Below are positions 17,105 to 24,753 of a stretch of 28,121 bases of DNA, in pieces. The position numbers were made by a program, and so were the translations under genes. Every line of letters begins with the position of its first letter. Position 1 is the first letter of the stretch. The notes under the pieces are model-generated. The model did no database searches. It saw nothing but the letters and a program-made list of their open reading frames with translations, and was not told where the DNA came from. The stretch comes from Bacteroidota bacterium (GTDB taxonomy: Bacteria > Bacteroidota > Ignavibacteria > Kryptoniales > JAKASW01): positions 1-28,121 of the forward strand of contig JAJYJD010000010.1 of the NCBI GenBank assembly GCA_021789755.1, in the 5' to 3' direction.

Positions 17105-17133
17105 TGATTACGCAAATGCTATTAAAAATACAA
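17105..17133 (-). promoter_or_regulatory. Candidate promoter for the HAD-pgpH-lys run
   Basis: On the minus strand, TTGTAT (17133-17128) is followed after exactly 17 nt by TAATCA (17110-17105), about 30 nt before the HAD start. It is a moderate sigma70-like match within an AT-rich patch. Confidence 0.35.
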
Positions 17134-17196
17134 GGTTCGAGCTTCATCTTCTACCGATTCCCGCTTGCGATCAAAAAAATCGTTCGCTGGAACATC

Positions 17197-17274
17197 ACGC
17201 CTGCGTGCCGGAACAATTTCTGATTTAATTACAGGCCTCAATAGTTGCTTAGGCGTGCAGTTACGCCTGCGTGC
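17197..17274. repeat. 12-nt direct repeat and small hairpin in the divergent region
   Basis: ACGCCTGCGTGC occurs at 17197-17208 and again at 17263-17274. The second copy overlaps a hairpin, AGGCGT (17251-17256) with ACGCCT (17263-17268). Both lie between the divergent HAD and pfkA genes, where a regulator could bind; origin as a dispersed repeat is equally possible. Confidence 0.5.
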
Positions 17275-17293
17275 GCAGGGCACAAAGGGCTAC

Positions 17294-17325
17294 TTTGCAT
17301 TTTCTTGCGGTCGATGGTAAATTTA
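17294..17325 (+). promoter_or_regulatory. Bacteroidota-like promoter of pfkA
   Basis: TTTG (17294-17297) is followed after 20 nt by TAAATTTA (17318-17325), seven of eight matches to the Bacteroidota -7 element TAnnTTTG with the expected spacing from -33 TTTG. The same bases also read as TTGCAT, 17 nt, TAAATT for a sigma70-like pair. The start codon is 21 nt downstream. Confidence 0.5.
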
Positions 17326-17346
17326 AAGCGTTTTTTGAAGGAGACT

Positions 17347-18318
17347 ATGAGTAAGATTAAGAAGATTGGTGTTTTTACGAGCGGTGGCGATGCTCCTGGA
17401 ATGAACGCGGCTTTGAGAGCGATAGTGAGAACTGCGGTTTATCACAATATTGAAATAGTCGGCATTCAACACGGTTATAACGGGATGATTAAGGGTGATT
17501 TCACCCCGATGGGTCCTCGTTCGGTGTCCAATATCATTCAACGTGGCGGAACTTTTCTCAAGACGGCCCGCTCGGCGGAGTTCATGACACGCGAGGGACG
17601 TGCAAAAGCAGCTGCCAACCTGAGTGCACAGGGTATCGACGGACTCGTTGCCATCGGAGGGAACGGGACCTTTCAAGGCGCCACTCTTTTGTACGAAGAG
17701 CACACGATACCGACAGTCGGTGTGCCGGGAACTATCGACAACGATTTATACGGCACCGATTACACCGTAGGTTACGACACGGCCATAAACACGGCGGTCG
17801 AAGCTATCGACAAGATTCGCGATACCGCCGACGCGCACGACAGGGTCTTTTACGTTGAGGTTATGGGACGAGATGCCGGTTTCATAGCCCTGGACGTCGG
17901 TATTGCCGGCGGTGCAGAATATATCGCAATCCCAGAGATCGAAGAGAATTTCGAGGCGATCCGCCAAAAGCTCACCATGGGCGGAAGGCAGAGAAGCAGC
18001 ATCGTTGTCATCGCGGAAGGATGTTTCAACGGCGGCGCCGTAGACCTCGCGAGAAGAATGAGCGAGTTTGTCCACCTGCATTACCGCGTAACTGTTCTCG
18101 GACACATTCAGCGCGGCGGAAGCCCGACGGCGCGCGACAGGGTGCTGGCGGCGAAGCTGGGCTCGGCTGCCGTCGGTGGACTCTTGCACGGCGAGGTGAA
18201 CGTGATGGCAGGCGAGGTAAACAACAAGGTCGCCTTCACTCCGATGCGCGACACCTGGGAAAAGAAGAAGGCCATAGACGGCAGCCTTGTTGAATTGTCA
18301 CAGATACTTTCCATCTGA
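17347..18318 (+). CDS. pfkA: 6-phosphofructokinase, ATP type, with a variant GGNGT motif
   Basis: Phosphorylates fructose 6-phosphate to fructose 1,6-bisphosphate in glycolysis. The 323-aa product has TSGGDAPGMNAA (11-22), LKTARSAEF with Arg75, PGTIDNDLYGTDYT with the catalytic Asp131 and Asp133, VMGRDAGF and AGGAEY. Length is that of short bacterial PfkA. Gly107 and Gly128 correspond to E. coli Gly104 and Gly124, the residues that mark ATP rather than pyrophosphate use. The motif usually reading GGDG(S/T) is GGNGT here: Asn106 replaces the Asp that helps hold Mg-ATP. The start at 17347 gives the family N-terminus and has AAGGAG 3 nt upstream, a short spacing. No terminator separates it from the next gene, 57 nt away. 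Confidence 0.96.
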   Translation: MSKIKKIGVFTSGGDAPGMNAALRAIVRTAVYHNIEIVGIQHGYNGMIKGDFTPMGPRSVSNIIQRGGTFLKTARSAEFMTREGRAKAAANLSAQGIDGLVAIGGNGTFQGATLLYEEHTIPTVGVPGTIDNDLYGTDYTVGYDTAINTAVEAIDKIRDTADAHDRVFYVEVMGRDAGFIALDVGIAGGAEYIAIPEIEENFEAIRQKLTMGGRQRSSIVVIAEGCFNGGAVDLARRMSEFVHLHYRVTVLGHIQRGGSPTARDRVLAAKLGSAAVGGLLHGEVNVMAGEVNNKVAFTPMRDTWEKKKAIDGSLVELSQILSI

Positions 18319-18375
18319 AGGGAAACCCTGGGCGGACCGTGTCTGGCCGAGGGTGTAAACAAGTGGAGCGATTTA

Positions 18376-19260
18376 TTGACTGACATTGCGAAGAAATTTC
18401 TTATGCCGGCCGTGCTTTCAGCAGGCTTGCTCTTTTCCGCTCAGGGCTGCAGCTTCACGCAGCTGACGATCGGGGCTACAAGCGGCATCATCGACGGCGG
18501 TTTCAAAGCTATCAACAGAGAAACAGACCTGCAAATTGCTGCGCAGGCAATCCCGGCGGATTTGAAGCTTCTCGACGGCCTGATCATCGAAGCGCCGCAT
18601 AATGAGAAGCTTCTCCTTCTCGGAGCACAGGGATACACAAGCTATGCCCTCGGGTTTGTGGAGGACTCCTCGAAGGAACGCGCCAACCTGTTTTATCTCC
18701 GGGCCCGCGATTACGGCCTCAGGATACTCTTCGAGAACGAGGACTTCAAGAAATATTTCAATGGCGACCTCGCGGATTTCCAAAAGGCTCTCGCCGAGTT
18801 CGGCGAAAGCGACGTCCCGGCGATTTTCTGGACTGCGAATGCATGGGGGAACTATGTGAACCTCAACCGTGATAACGTCGACGCACTGGCTCAGCTTCCG
18901 AAGGTCGAGGCGATGATGAAGTTCGTCCTGAAGTACGATCAATCCTATTTTTACGGAGGTGCGCACCTGTTCTTCGGGACGATTCTCGGAAGCCTTCCGG
19001 CAATGTTCGGAGGCGACACCACCACTTCCAGAGAACATTTTGAAAAGGCTATTCAGATAGCCGACGGCAAGTTCCTCATGGCATACTTCTATTACGCCAG
19101 GTCGTACGCCGTCATGACTCAGAACAGACAGCTCTTCGAGTCTCTCCTCAACAAAGTGATCGAAGCACCGGAGAACCTCCTCCCCGACGAGAATCTTGCG
19201 AACGAGATTGCAAAAGTGAAAGCAAGGGAACTCTTGAAACAAGAAAGCGACTATTTCTGA
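18376..19260 (+). CDS. TRAP-transporter-associated TAtT lipoprotein
   Basis: The 294-aa product has an N-terminal signal with a likely lipidated cysteine (Cys25 in SAQGCS), then helical repeats such as LLLLGAQGYTSYALGF, ERANLFYLRARDYGL, VPAIFWTANAWGNYVN and FYYARSYAVM. This pattern matches the TAtT family defined by Treponema pallidum TP0956, a TPR-like trimeric lipoprotein that pairs with a TRAP binding protein. The start is TTG at 18376, supported by GGAG 7 nt upstream; an ATG at 18403 would shorten the signal peptide. The gene is 10 nt before dctP, as expected for its partner. Membrane leaflet and exact mechanism are inferred from the family. Confidence 0.88.
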   Translation: MTDIAKKFLMPAVLSAGLLFSAQGCSFTQLTIGATSGIIDGGFKAINRETDLQIAAQAIPADLKLLDGLIIEAPHNEKLLLLGAQGYTSYALGFVEDSSKERANLFYLRARDYGLRILFENEDFKKYFNGDLADFQKALAEFGESDVPAIFWTANAWGNYVNLNRDNVDALAQLPKVEAMMKFVLKYDQSYFYGGAHLFFGTILGSLPAMFGGDTTTSREHFEKAIQIADGKFLMAYFYYARSYAVMTQNRQLFESLLNKVIEAPENLLPDENLANEIAKVKARELLKQESDYF

Positions 19261-19270
19261 AAGGTTTGAC

Positions 19271-20290
19271 ATGACGAAGATTTCAAGAATGACATTTATT
19301 CTCTTCTCATTTCTATTGATGTACGGATCGTCCATTAAGGCCCAGCAGTACACTATCAAGTTCGCTACTGTTGCACCCGAGGGAAGCACGTGGATGAATG
19401 TGATGAAAGAGTACGACGCCGCTGTACGCAGGGAAAGCGGCGGGAGGCTCGGGTTCAAGTTCTACGCCGGTGGAATTGCGGGCGACGAGAAAGACGTGCT
19501 CAGGAAAATCAGGATCGGGCAGTACCAGGCTGCCGGTTTTACGGGCGTCGGAATGGGTGAGATCGCCCCGGAAGAGCGTATTCTCGACACGCCGTTTCTA
19601 TTTCACGATACATCCGAGATTAATTACATCTATGACAAATTCACTCCTCAGTTCAGCCAGGCATTCGAGCAGGGCGGCTTTGTTTTCCTCGGATGGGCGG
19701 AAGTTGGGTTTGTCTATGTCTTCACGCAGAGGCCCATCTATTCCGTTCAGGACATGAAAGACGTGAAAGCGTGGATGTGGGAAGGCGATCCGATAGCTGA
19801 GGTCTCCTTCAAGGTTCTGCATCTCGCTCCCATCCCGCTGTCGGTGATGGACGTGAACTCCGCGCTTCAGACCGGAATGATCAACTGCGTATACTCGCCT
19901 CCGCTCGCGGTGATCGCGCTTCAATGGTTCACGAAGGTAAAATATATGCTGGACGTCCCGCTTGCCAATTCGTCAGGTGCCGCGTTGATCTCAAAGAGGT
20001 ACTTCGACACACTGCCGCCCGACCTGCAGCAGATACTCCTGAAGAACGGCCAGATCTATATGAAGAAGCTTACCGAGCTCAGCCGTTTGGACAACATAAA
20101 AGCCATAAAGACAATGCAACAGCAAGGCATAACGATTACGCATCCGCGTTCGAAGAGCGAGCTTGCTTACTATTACCAGACCGGAGAGGAAGCGCGGCAG
20201 ATGCTGGTTGGCAAACTGTACTCGGCCGATCTGCTGCACCAGATCGAATCGGCACTGGCAGAGTATCGCAGGGAGCATCCCGGAAAGTGA
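19271..20290 (+). CDS. dctP: TRAP transporter solute-binding protein, TatP-like DctP
   Basis: The 339-aa periplasmic protein starts with a signal peptide (core about 8-20, ending SIKAQ) and then YTIKFATVAPEGSTW, the typical DctP opening. Middle blocks include GGIAGDEKDVLRKIRIGQYQ, DTPFLF and IPLSVMDVNSALQTG. In ordinary carboxylate-binding DctP the GxKIRxP loop carries the ligand-clamping Arg; here the aligned stretch is VKAWMWEGDP (Trp168/Trp170), and the later VDG reads INC. This matches the TatP subgroup accompanied by TAtT proteins, whose ligands appear not to be simple carboxylates. The stop codon overlaps the dctQ start (GTGA). Confidence 0.93.
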   Translation: MTKISRMTFILFSFLLMYGSSIKAQQYTIKFATVAPEGSTWMNVMKEYDAAVRRESGGRLGFKFYAGGIAGDEKDVLRKIRIGQYQAAGFTGVGMGEIAPEERILDTPFLFHDTSEINYIYDKFTPQFSQAFEQGGFVFLGWAEVGFVYVFTQRPIYSVQDMKDVKAWMWEGDPIAEVSFKVLHLAPIPLSVMDVNSALQTGMINCVYSPPLAVIALQWFTKVKYMLDVPLANSSGAALISKRYFDTLPPDLQQILLKNGQIYMKKLTELSRLDNIKAIKTMQQQGITITHPRSKSELAYYYQTGEEARQMLVGKLYSADLLHQIESALAEYRREHPGK

Positions 20291-20799
20291 ACGTCCTTCG
20301 AAAAATAGAGAGCGTGCTGGGATTCATCGAAAACCTGGTTCTCGTGGTGTTCCTGACCGTTACGGTGGGGATGGCTTTTTTGCAGGTAATACTTCGGGAG
20401 TTCTGGTCGACCGGAATTATCTGGGCCGACGTGTTTCTCAGGCATCTGGTTCTGTGGATAGGGTTCTTCGGCGCTGCGCTGGCGGCGAAGGAATCGCGGC
20501 ATTTTTCTATCAACATCATAACGAAACGGATGCCGGCCATGCTGCAGAGGATTGTACAGGTATTCCTTCATGTGACTGCCGCAGTCGTCTGCTATTTCCT
20601 GTACAGCGCCGGGATGTCCTTCGTCGCCGACGAGATCAAGTACAATAATCAGCCTCTCTTTACGATCCTCGGAAAGGATGTCATGCCCTATTATATGGAG
20701 GCAATTATACCGATAGGGTTCGCCCTGATCGGCCTGCACTTCCTGTTCAGGGCGATCGAAGCAGCGGTCGAAGGCCCGCAGTCTGCCGAGGTCGTTTGA
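20287..20799 (+). CDS. dctQ: TRAP transporter small membrane subunit
   Basis: The 170-aa product has four membrane segments (about 14-36, 50-67, 88-108, 137-156), as expected of DctQ. Typical blocks include VLRKIESVLGFIENLVLV, WADVFLRHLVLWIGFFGAALA and KESRHFSIN. The GTG at 20287 overlaps the dctP stop as GTGA, giving the family N-terminus and probable translational coupling. The frame is open far upstream within dctP, but that part is not a DctQ sequence. Confidence 0.92.
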   Translation: MNVLRKIESVLGFIENLVLVVFLTVTVGMAFLQVILREFWSTGIIWADVFLRHLVLWIGFFGAALAAKESRHFSINIITKRMPAMLQRIVQVFLHVTAAVVCYFLYSAGMSFVADEIKYNNQPLFTILGKDVMPYYMEAIIPIGFALIGLHFLFRAIEAAVEGPQSAEVV

Positions 20800-20877
20800 T
20801 CCCGGTCGCCCCGCTCAACCTGAAATTGAATCTTCCCATCCGGCTTTGCATGAAACAACCGGTGAGGCCCATTTAAA

Positions 20878-22155
20878 ATGTCGTACGTTATAATAGGCAT
20901 CGCCATCCTGCTCCTTGTCCTGCTCGGCGAGCCCGTCTTCATACTCATCGGGGCGGGCGCTCTTCTTCTGTTCAGGTCAATCGGAGTGGACACTTCCGCC
21001 GTTATCGTGGAGCTCTACCGGCTCGCGAGTCTCCCTGCGCTCATCGCGATCCCGCTCTTCACATTCGCAGGCTACATTCTTGCCGAGAGCAATGCACCGA
21101 AGCGACTCGTGCGGCTTGCGCAGGCATTCTTCGGCTGGATGCCGGGCGGGCTGGCGATCGTGTCGCTCATCTCCACCGCAGTCTTCACGGCTTTCACCGG
21201 CGCATCCGGCGTAACTATCGTGGCTCTCGGTGGACTGCTTTATCCGGTGCTCGTCAAGGAATCATACCCGGAGAGGTTCGCGACGGGACTCATGACGACT
21301 TCGGGAAGCCTCGGACTACTTTTCCCGCCGAGCCTGCCGATCATTCTGTACGGCATTGTCGCGGGCGTCAGCGTCGATAAATTATTTGCCGCCGGCGTGA
21401 TCCCCGGGATCCTGCTGATAGTAATGTTGTCCGCATACAGTATTTTCACCGGTGTGCGGGCTGGAGTGAAACGCCAGGCTTTTTCTTTTACGGAAGCACT
21501 CGGAGCTCTCAAGGGAGCAGGATGGGAAATTCCGCTTCCGGTCATCATCATCGGCGGGATTTACGCCGGCTATTTCACCGCGACGGAGGCAAGCGCGATC
21601 ATGGCGTTTTACGTCTTCGTCGTCGAGGTCTTCATACTCAGGGATGTGAAGTTCTTCAGGGACCTTCCGCGGATTACGAGGAAAAGCATGATGCTTGTAG
21701 GCGCCATCTTTGTTGTCCTGGGTACGGCGCTCGGGCTGACGAATTACCTCATCGACCAGCAGATTCCCATGCAGATGTTCCAGCTTATACATCGCTATGT
21801 CTCAAGCCAGCTTGGTTTTCTCATACTGCTTAACCTCTTTCTCCTCGTGATAAATATGGTGGAGATATTCTCCGCGATCATAATAGTTGTCCCTCTTATC
21901 GTGCCGATCGCGATGCAGTACGGCATTAACCCGGTTCATCTCGGCGTGATATTTCTCCTGAACCTGGAAATCGGGTACATGCTGCCGCCGCTGGGATTGA
22001 ACTTATTCATATCCAGCCTGCGTTTTGAAAAGGACATAGTTAAGATCTACAGGGCGGTGCTGCCATTCCTTGCGATCGCGCTGCTCGCCCTTTTTATCGT
22101 CACGTATTTGCCGGATCTGAGTTTATATCTTACGAGGATATTGAAGGTACAATAA
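20878..22155 (+). CDS. dctM: TRAP transporter large membrane subunit
   Basis: The 425-aa product carries about twelve membrane segments. DctM landmarks are visible: LGEPVFILIGAGALLLF near the N-terminus, IPLFTFAGYILAESN, AVFTAFTGASGVTIVALGG, TSGSLGLLFPPSLPIILYG, GIYAGYFTATEASAIMAFY and NLEIGYMLPPLGLNLFISS. It forms the sodium-driven translocation channel with DctQ. A 78-nt gap separates it from dctQ. The methyltransferase gene starts 1 nt after its stop codon. Confidence 0.96.
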   Translation: MSYVIIGIAILLLVLLGEPVFILIGAGALLLFRSIGVDTSAVIVELYRLASLPALIAIPLFTFAGYILAESNAPKRLVRLAQAFFGWMPGGLAIVSLISTAVFTAFTGASGVTIVALGGLLYPVLVKESYPERFATGLMTTSGSLGLLFPPSLPIILYGIVAGVSVDKLFAAGVIPGILLIVMLSAYSIFTGVRAGVKRQAFSFTEALGALKGAGWEIPLPVIIIGGIYAGYFTATEASAIMAFYVFVVEVFILRDVKFFRDLPRITRKSMMLVGAIFVVLGTALGLTNYLIDQQIPMQMFQLIHRYVSSQLGFLILLNLFLLVINMVEIFSAIIIVVPLIVPIAMQYGINPVHLGVIFLLNLEIGYMLPPLGLNLFISSLRFEKDIVKIYRAVLPFLAIALLALFIVTYLPDLSLYLTRILKVQ

Positions 22156-22156
22156 T

Positions 22157-22771
22157 ATGGGAGCTCACCTGTTCGTCGCCTCAATCTACGACGCGTTCAT
22201 GGTGCCTGCAGACAAGCTCGGTTTCGAACAGGTGCGCCGGATGGTGGTCAAAAACGCACGCGGGCGGGTTCTTGAAATCGGTGCCGGCACAGGATTGAAC
22301 TTCCAGCATTTCGAGAAGGCGGATTGCGTACTTGCCATCGAGCCGGATCCCTTCATGCTCAGCCGGGCAATTGGTAGAATCAGAGATTGCGCCGCGCTTA
22401 CACGAGCGAGAGCCGAAGAACTTCCTTTCCCGGATAATTCGTTCGATACAGTCGTCTCGACACTTACATTCTGCACCATCGGCGATCCGCTGAAGGCAGC
22501 GAGTGAGATCAGGAGAGTGCTCAAGGACGACGGCTGTTTCTTCTTTGCCGAGCACCCGATCGCGGAACAACAGGCGCTCGCCAAAGCTGAAAAGCTCCTG
22601 ACTCCGCTGTGGAAACGAGTTGCAGGAGGATGCCACCTCGACAGGGACATTGTCTCATATTTCAGGTCGGCAGGACTCAACATAGCTGAGATCATCAGGC
22701 TCGACTCGTTTTTCGTTGCCGGCCGCGCTTCCAAAAGCGACATTTGCGCAAGTCCCGGAATTGAAGCATGA
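22157..22771 (+). CDS. Class I SAM-dependent methyltransferase
   Basis: The 204-aa product has the Rossmann-fold SAM motif I VLEIGAGTGLNF (38-49), acidic motif II in AIEPDPFML, motif around AEELPFPDNSFDTVVS, and the LKDDGCFFFAEH strand, all typical of Methyltransf_11 enzymes. The wording (GTGLNF plus EP, FCTI) is close to small-molecule or lipid methyltransferases of the METTL7-like group, but the substrate is not determined. The start is 1 nt after the dctM stop, with GAAGG 8 nt upstream. The stop overlaps the phosphoesterase start by 4 nt. The close linkage hints at work on the TRAP substrate or on the envelope. Confidence 0.9.
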   Translation: MGAHLFVASIYDAFMVPADKLGFEQVRRMVVKNARGRVLEIGAGTGLNFQHFEKADCVLAIEPDPFMLSRAIGRIRDCAALTRARAEELPFPDNSFDTVVSTLTFCTIGDPLKAASEIRRVLKDDGCFFFAEHPIAEQQALAKAEKLLTPLWKRVAGGCHLDRDIVSYFRSAGLNIAEIIRLDSFFVAGRASKSDICASPGIEA

Positions 22772-23457
22772 AATACGCGGTCATCTCCGACATCCACTCG
22801 AACTTCGAGGCACTCATGAAGGTGATGAGAGACATTCGTACGAAGCACGTGGATGAAATCATCTGCCTCGGAGACGTCGTCGGATACGGCGCGAACCCGG
22901 ATGAAGTTGCCGAGGTGGTCCGCAGCGAAGTGAAGTACACAGTAAGGGGAAACCATGACGATGCGCTGTACGACGACGGCACATATTCGATGATAAATCC
23001 ATACGCAAGGGCAGCCGTAGATTACAGCCGCGAGGTGCTCTCCGCGGAAAACAGCGAGTGGCTGAAGGCTCTCCCTCTCACGCATAAAATCGGCGACGTG
23101 CTTCTCGTTCATTCCTCGCCTTCCGAACCCCACGAATGGAAATACGTTATCTCCGAGACCGACGCCCGGGTGGAGCTCTTGGCTTTCGAGGAAAAGATCT
23201 GTCTTATCGGGCATACCCACATCCCCGTAATCTTCCGGCGCAAGATCGGCGATTCGACGGTCAGGGAACTTATCAACGTCGGAAGTGTAGGGCAGCCGCG
23301 CGATGGGGACAACCGCGCAAGCTACGGCATAGTCGACACCGCGAATCTTACTTATGAGAATTTCCGGATAGAATACGATTACCAGCTGGCCGGGAACAAG
23401 ATAATTGCTGCGGGGCTCCCACCGTTTCTGGCCGAGCGGCTTCAGCGGGGAAGATAG
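22768..23457 (+). CDS. Calcineurin-like metallophosphoesterase (YfcE/MJ0936-like)
   Basis: The 229-aa product carries the dinuclear-metal motifs of the superfamily: DIHSN (Asp8, His10), GDVVGYG (Asp36), GNHDD (Asn62, His63), His115 in VHSSPSE, and GHTH (His149, His151). The GDVVGYGANP wording and size fit the small cytoplasmic phosphodiesterase group PF12850. The substrate is unknown. The ATG overlaps the methyltransferase stop (ATGA), so the two are translationally coupled and probably made in fixed ratio. Confidence 0.93.
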   Translation: MKYAVISDIHSNFEALMKVMRDIRTKHVDEIICLGDVVGYGANPDEVAEVVRSEVKYTVRGNHDDALYDDGTYSMINPYARAAVDYSREVLSAENSEWLKALPLTHKIGDVLLVHSSPSEPHEWKYVISETDARVELLAFEEKICLIGHTHIPVIFRRKIGDSTVRELINVGSVGQPRDGDNRASYGIVDTANLTYENFRIEYDYQLAGNKIIAAGLPPFLAERLQRGR

Positions 23458-23510
23458 TCCACCATCCTTTCCGTCGGTCTCGTGGTGGGATGTAAATCAG
23501 TTCGTCCAAG

Positions 23511-23528
23511 GTCGGCAGGCCTGCCGAC
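23511..23528. repeat. Perfect 18-nt palindrome
   Basis: GTCGGCAGGCCTGCCGAC reads identically on both strands, 53 nt after the phosphoesterase stop and 71 nt before the next gene. In RNA it could form a 7-bp stem with a GGCC loop. It has no T tract. Function is unknown; see also the palindrome at 27957-27976. Confidence 0.8.
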
Positions 23529-23599
23529 AAAGTACCTCCGGTGTGATCCGAAGCAGGCGGATTTTCGTCCGAATATGCTTAAATTTTCCAGACGGGCAT

Positions 23600-24712
23600 A
23601 TGTCAGGGCAGACGAAATTAATCTTGATGGTTGCTGCGTTAATGATCTGCACTTCAGTCGCGGCGGCCCAGAATGTCGACGGGGAGAGCCATACTTATTT
23701 CTACAGAGGGCTCAACTATGGCTCCGAGTCGCTCTATAATCCACTCTCGTTCATTATCAACGGCGGGTTCGATATCCTCCAGACAGAGGATCGAACGAGA
23801 AACCTTGAACGTGTGGCCTTCGCGACCGGAGTCAAAAACGTGACTTTCAACCTGTCCAGCCCGTTCAAGAGCATCCGTGCCTACGGAGTGAAAGAGTTTT
23901 TCGCAGATGAGATTCTGCCGGTCAGCGCAGACAAGAAGAACATGCAGTGGCTGCCGAACTACGAGCTCCATCTAATCGGCGGCGGAATGGAATACAGGGC
24001 GATGGCAGAGTGGTACGCTGCTCACGGTTTTGACTATCCGAAGACAGCTTCGCTTGTTACGATGGCTGTGCAACATTTCGTCAACGAGGTAGTGGAGAAC
24101 AATAACTACTTGGGGCGTACCGTCGACCCGATCGCCGATATTTACGTCTTCGACCCGCTCGGGATCCTGCTTTTTAGCCTCGATCCGGTTTGCGAGTTCT
24201 TCAGCCGGACACTGAATCTGACGGACTGGTCCTATCAACCGGCTTACAATCCGACTCTGGGAAATCTGGAGAACGCCGGCCAGAACTTCATAATAAAATA
24301 CAGATTCCCGTTCGGCAGAAAGTATGCACTCTTCTACCACTTCGGCATGAATGGCTTGCTGGGATTGTCGTATGAGTTTGAACAGGGAAAATGGTTCAGC
24401 GTTGCGGGAGGTCTAAGGAATACAGAGGACGTGCTCGTGCCTGAAATTGCAGGCGCGAGGAAGCAGACGGCGGTACTTGAATGGAATGCGGGCTTCTTCT
24501 ACGACAGGAATAATTCGCTGTTGTTCTCCCTCCTCGTGACCGGTCAGAGAAGTTACGGCATTGTGGCGAACGTTTATCCCGGGCTCGTTTCGATTGCAGG
24601 TTTCAGCCCCGGCTTCTTTGCCGCGCTTACATCCGGGAGAACTTTGATATTCGGTGTAAATGTATCATACATACCGCTGGGACTTGCATCAAACATCACA
24701 ACCCGCCGGTGA
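23600..24712 (+). CDS. Exported protein of unknown function, possibly DUF3943-like outer-membrane protein
   Basis: The 370-aa product starts with a signal peptide (hydrophobic core about 6-21, then AAAQ). The middle contains HLIGGGMEYRAMAEWYAAHG, SLVTMAVQHFVNEVVEN and DPIADIYVFDPLGILLF, a membrane-associating or amphipathic helical pattern that recalls DUF3943 proteins. The second half alternates aromatic beta-strands (FIIKYRFPFGRKYALFYHFG, TAVLEWNAGFFYDRNN, TLIFGVNVSYIPLG), which suggests an outer-membrane barrel. The family assignment is tentative. The ATG at 23600 gives the signal peptide; the frame is open further upstream but without sense. It closes the plus-strand run and is followed within 2 nt by a terminator. 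Confidence 0.75.
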   Translation: MSGQTKLILMVAALMICTSVAAAQNVDGESHTYFYRGLNYGSESLYNPLSFIINGGFDILQTEDRTRNLERVAFATGVKNVTFNLSSPFKSIRAYGVKEFFADEILPVSADKKNMQWLPNYELHLIGGGMEYRAMAEWYAAHGFDYPKTASLVTMAVQHFVNEVVENNNYLGRTVDPIADIYVFDPLGILLFSLDPVCEFFSRTLNLTDWSYQPAYNPTLGNLENAGQNFIIKYRFPFGRKYALFYHFGMNGLLGLSYEFEQGKWFSVAGGLRNTEDVLVPEIAGARKQTAVLEWNAGFFYDRNNSLLFSLLVTGQRSYGIVANVYPGLVSIAGFSPGFFAALTSGRTLIFGVNVSYIPLGLASNITTRR

Positions 24713-24713
24713 G

Positions 24714-24746
24714 AACCTCGACTCACTGTCGAAGTGAGTCGAGGTT
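24714..24746. terminator. Bidirectional terminator hairpin between convergent genes
   Basis: AACCTCGACTCAC (24714-24726) and GTGAGTCGAGGTT (24734-24746) form a perfect 13-bp stem with a 7-nt loop. It fills the 41-nt gap between the stops at 24712 (+) and 24754 (-). The A/T ends of the arms supply short U runs on each strand. Strong stem and position support termination in both directions. Confidence 0.8.
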
Positions 24747-24753
24747 TCGAAGT

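Noticed and set aside
18418..19458. 346-codon minus-strand frame opposite the TAtT gene
   Set aside because: Covers a clearly coding plus-strand gene and has no motif; explained by codon bias of the real gene.
22186..23220. 344-codon minus-strand frame across the methyltransferase and phosphoesterase genes
   Set aside because: It lies opposite two coupled real genes whose catalytic motifs are complete.
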